This document shows positions 45,572 to 47,333 of a DNA stretch of 47,333 nucleotides, piece by piece (position 1 is the first letter of the stretch; every line of letters begins with the position of its first letter). The notes below the pieces were generated by a model. The model was given only the letters and a program-made list of their open reading frames with translations. It was not told the origin of the DNA and ran no database searches. This stretch comes from Eubacterium sp. Its GTDB lineage: Bacteria > Bacillota > Clostridia > Lachnospirales > Lachnospiraceae. Made by a program: the position numbers and the translations under genes. Where the stretch lies: contig JAILGP010000202.1 of the NCBI GenBank assembly GCA_024696635.1, positions 1-47,333 of the forward strand, in the 5' to 3' direction.

Positions 45572-45627
45572 ACATAACCTACAGATTAAGACTATCATAG
45601 TTTCAAATCTTAATCAGCAAATTATGT
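45572..45627. terminator. Bidirectional-looking terminator after the flavodoxin gene
   Basis: ACATAA/TTATGT and an inner GATTAAGA/TCTTAATC stem form a strong hairpin; on the minus strand it is followed by seven T then ATTT, on the plus strand by a shorter T run. It lies about 30 bp after the flavodoxin stop. The rest of 45395-45656 is AT-rich with no other feature seen. Confidence 0.8.
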
Positions 45628-45656
45628 TTTTATTATATATATATTCAAATGTAATT

Positions 45657-46238
45657 TTAACGGATAAAATTAGTAAATATCCTCTCTTCTGATTCAGGCT
45701 GATTAACTCCAGATTTCTTACCTGCTTCTATACTTTCTAATACCCAGGCCATATTTTTACCCAGCTTCTGCATAATCTGAATTCCTTCCTGGTCCTTTGC
45801 CACATCCTCAGGCTTACTGCCATGAACCATATTCCAATATCTGGAAGCAACGAGTGGCATTTCAGCATATAAGAAGTATTTATTTAATACATCTAATGTA
45901 GCTGTAGTTCCTGCTCTTCTGGCAGAAGCTATGGTTGCTGCAGGTTTAAATCTAAGCTCTGCTTCTGCTGCTCCAAAAAGTCTGTCCAGGAACATCATTA
46001 TCTCACCACTTGGACTAGCATAATAAACTGGAGAACCAATAACTATTCCATCTATCTGTCCCAGTTTCTCCTTAACTTCCCTTACAGCATCATTTACCTG
46101 ACCCTTTAAAACCATGGAACCTGCGTTATATATCTCAGTATCAATATTTCTTGCATTTAACTCCTTTGCAATTTCAGATAAAGCTGTATAGGTACAACCA
46201 TCATCCCTTCTGCTTCCATTTATAAGTAAAACTTTCAT
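45657..46238 (-). CDS. Flavodoxin-fold NAD(P)H-dependent FMN reductase family protein
   Basis: 193 residues from the ATG at 46238, which has AAGGAGGT upstream; an in-frame start 11 codons further up is rejected. The N-terminus KVLLINGSRRDDGCTYTAL is the FMN-phosphate loop of flavodoxin-like reductases, and IVIGSPVYYASPSGEIMMFLDR is the isoalloxazine-binding region. Members reduce quinones, azo or nitro compounds, or serve iron-sulfur flavoproteins; no extra cysteine cluster is seen, so the simple reductase is favoured. It follows the TIM-barrel gene by 126 bp. Confidence 0.88.
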   Translation of the reverse strand: MKVLLINGSRRDDGCTYTALSEIAKELNARNIDTEIYNAGSMVLKGQVNDAVREVKEKLGQIDGIVIGSPVYYASPSGEIMMFLDRLFGAAEAELRFKPAATIASARRAGTTATLDVLNKYFLYAEMPLVASRYWNMVHGSKPEDVAKDQEGIQIMQKLGKNMAWVLESIEAGKKSGVNQPESEERIFTNFIR

Positions 46239-46323
46239 TAATGTCTGACCTCCTTCAAAATTTCTTACCACCTATAATTTAGATATGAATAATAGCATAT
46301 TCACAGGTATTAAGCATAATCTA

Positions 46324-46395
46324 TCCTTTAACAAACATTCCACTTTCCACAAATATTTATTATATCATCCTTTGACAAATATTCCACTTTCACAA
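46324..46395. repeat. Short direct duplication spanning the 3' end of the isomerase gene
   Basis: About 28 bp (TCCTTT(A/G)ACAAA(C/T)ATTCCA core) occurs twice with a 44-bp period: once as the last codons of the isomerase gene (46368-46395) and once just after its stop (46324-46352). Confidence 0.75.
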
Positions 46396-47207
46396 GCCTT
46401 TTTTCTTACATAGCTCGCAGCCTTTTTATAAGTCTCGTAATCAGGCAAATGTTCCACAAAAAGAGGAGTATCGGCCCCCAGCTTTTCAACCATCTCCAGA
46501 ATTCTTGGATAATCAAGGCTTCCCTCACCAGGCATTGCTTCATGAATAATTGCAGTATAAGCCTGTTCCATAATTGAATCCTTGCCATGAATACTTTTTA
46601 TATATGGACCCAAAAGGTCAAAGCAATGTTTAATAAACCTGGTACTACAGCAATATCTCTCAGGACAATTAATCATATTAACAAAATCCAGATGAACAGC
46701 AAACTGACTTCTGTCCACATCCTTAATAAGCTTCAGATATTGCTCTGGCGAATCCGGTAAAACCCAAGGCATAGGTTCAATTGAGTAAAATGTATTCTTA
46801 GGCTTTACTGCATCAATTATTTCTCTTACGCTGTCCACCGCCAGGGCATAAAAGTCTTCACTATAATTTTCCTCTGCAAAACCATCCCAAGCCTTAGTAC
46901 TATGACTGCCAATTATATTTACACAGCAATTAGCCTCCATCTCATCAGCAAGAGCCAGCTGAGCTTTGGCATAATCCATAGCATCTTTTCTTATACTATC
47001 GTCCATAGCAAGACAGTTACGCCAGACACCAACTTCACCGATTAGTAAATCAGCATCCCTTGCCGCCTTCTTATATTCCTGTCTGGTCCTGGTATCACTA
47101 GTAGAATCTATCGGACATATTACAGCACTATATCTAAGATCCTTCGCAAGCTCAACCCATTCCTCCGGATTATTATATGGTTTTTCTATAGAACCACCTA
47201 TTCTCAT
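46365..47207 (-). CDS. Xylose-isomerase-like TIM-barrel protein (sugar-phosphate isomerase/epimerase)
   Basis: 280 residues. The pattern of a metal-dependent AP-endonuclease-2/xylose-isomerase-like barrel is seen: a metal-site Glu in YSIEPMPW, Asp in VHLDFVN, His in SIHGKDS and Glu in FVEHLPD. Members interconvert ketoses, inosose or related sugars; the substrate cannot be told. AAGGAG lies 7 bp before the ATG. A possible TATAAT (47244-47239, minus strand) is the only promoter-like signal in 47208-47333, which otherwise holds nothing recognisable. Confidence 0.85.
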   Translation of the reverse strand: MRIGGSIEKPYNNPEEWVELAKDLRYSAVICPIDSTSDTRTRQEYKKAARDADLLIGEVGVWRNCLAMDDSIRKDAMDYAKAQLALADEMEANCCVNIIGSHSTKAWDGFAEENYSEDFYALAVDSVREIIDAVKPKNTFYSIEPMPWVLPDSPEQYLKLIKDVDRSQFAVHLDFVNMINCPERYCCSTRFIKHCFDLLGPYIKSIHGKDSIMEQAYTAIIHEAMPGEGSLDYPRILEMVEKLGADTPLFVEHLPDYETYKKAASYVRKKACESGIFVKG

Positions 47208-47333
47208 TCTTTTTCTCCTTCCCCTTATAGCAAAAGAAATTATAAAGAAATATCATATTTATATAAAATATAAAATCCAAAACCATAAATTAATAATTTT
47301 ATATGAATACCTATTCCCGGTTACTTAAAAATC

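Overview
The window looks like a chromosomal segment of a low-GC anaerobic Firmicute, most probably a Lachnospiraceae member (Butyrivibrio/Pseudobutyrivibrio-like). That placement is an inference from AT-rich intergenic DNA, a type III glutamine synthetase, an ANTAR antiterminator, paired ABC half-transporters and AraC regulators. No rRNA, tRNA, CRISPR, insertion sequence or prophage gene was seen.

Layout. 1-5068: the start of an ohrR-type peroxide regulator (minus), then an AraC regulator and two overlapping ABC half-transporters (plus). 5164-8175: a NUDIX hydrolase and a large secreted lipase-like protein (minus). 8426-31605: a 23-kb nitrogen/glutamine island, entirely on the minus strand. 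In transcription order it holds a type III glutamine synthetase, an AmtB-PII fusion, gltD-purF-trpE-trpG, gltB, and pyrG-carA-carB-GS-like-ANTAR regulator. 31836-35099: a RecQ helicase fused to a phosphoribosyltransferase domain, with a DprA-like protein. 35217-38790: a heterodimeric ABC exporter, divergent from an AraC regulator (39079-39954). 40049-45394: a response regulator/histidine kinase and a MacB/FtsX-type ABC transporter. 45657-47207: a flavodoxin-like protein and a TIM-barrel isomerase.

Main point. Nearly every enzyme of the island makes, moves or spends glutamine, glutamate or ammonia. Five transcription units in it start with the same kind of RNA leader: a short hairpin with a six-base AA(A/G)GGC loop whose 3' arm is also part of an intrinsic terminator. 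The two structures are mutually exclusive. The hairpin stem changes between copies but stays paired. A hexaloop with A at position 1 and G at position 4 is the signature bound by ANTAR antiterminators, and an ANTAR protein is the last gene of one controlled operon. Its receiver domain lacks the phosphorylatable Asp. I infer a self-contained, autoregulated antitermination circuit that coordinates glutamine synthesis with glutamine-consuming pyrimidine, purine, tryptophan and glutamate synthesis. ANTAR control of glnA in solventogenic clostridia has been described; the breadth seen here, the single recognisable hexaloop per leader and the neighbouring divergent GS paralogue are the points worth testing.

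Other notable structure: a family of 35-bp palindromes (TGGGGTCTGACCCC core) lies only between genes, often in pairs like REPINs, and one spacer appears to supply the ohrR promoter. There are 12-bp and 14-bp tandem repeats before trpE and between recQ and the dprA-like gene. The DprA-like protein ends in a sliding-clamp-binding motif.
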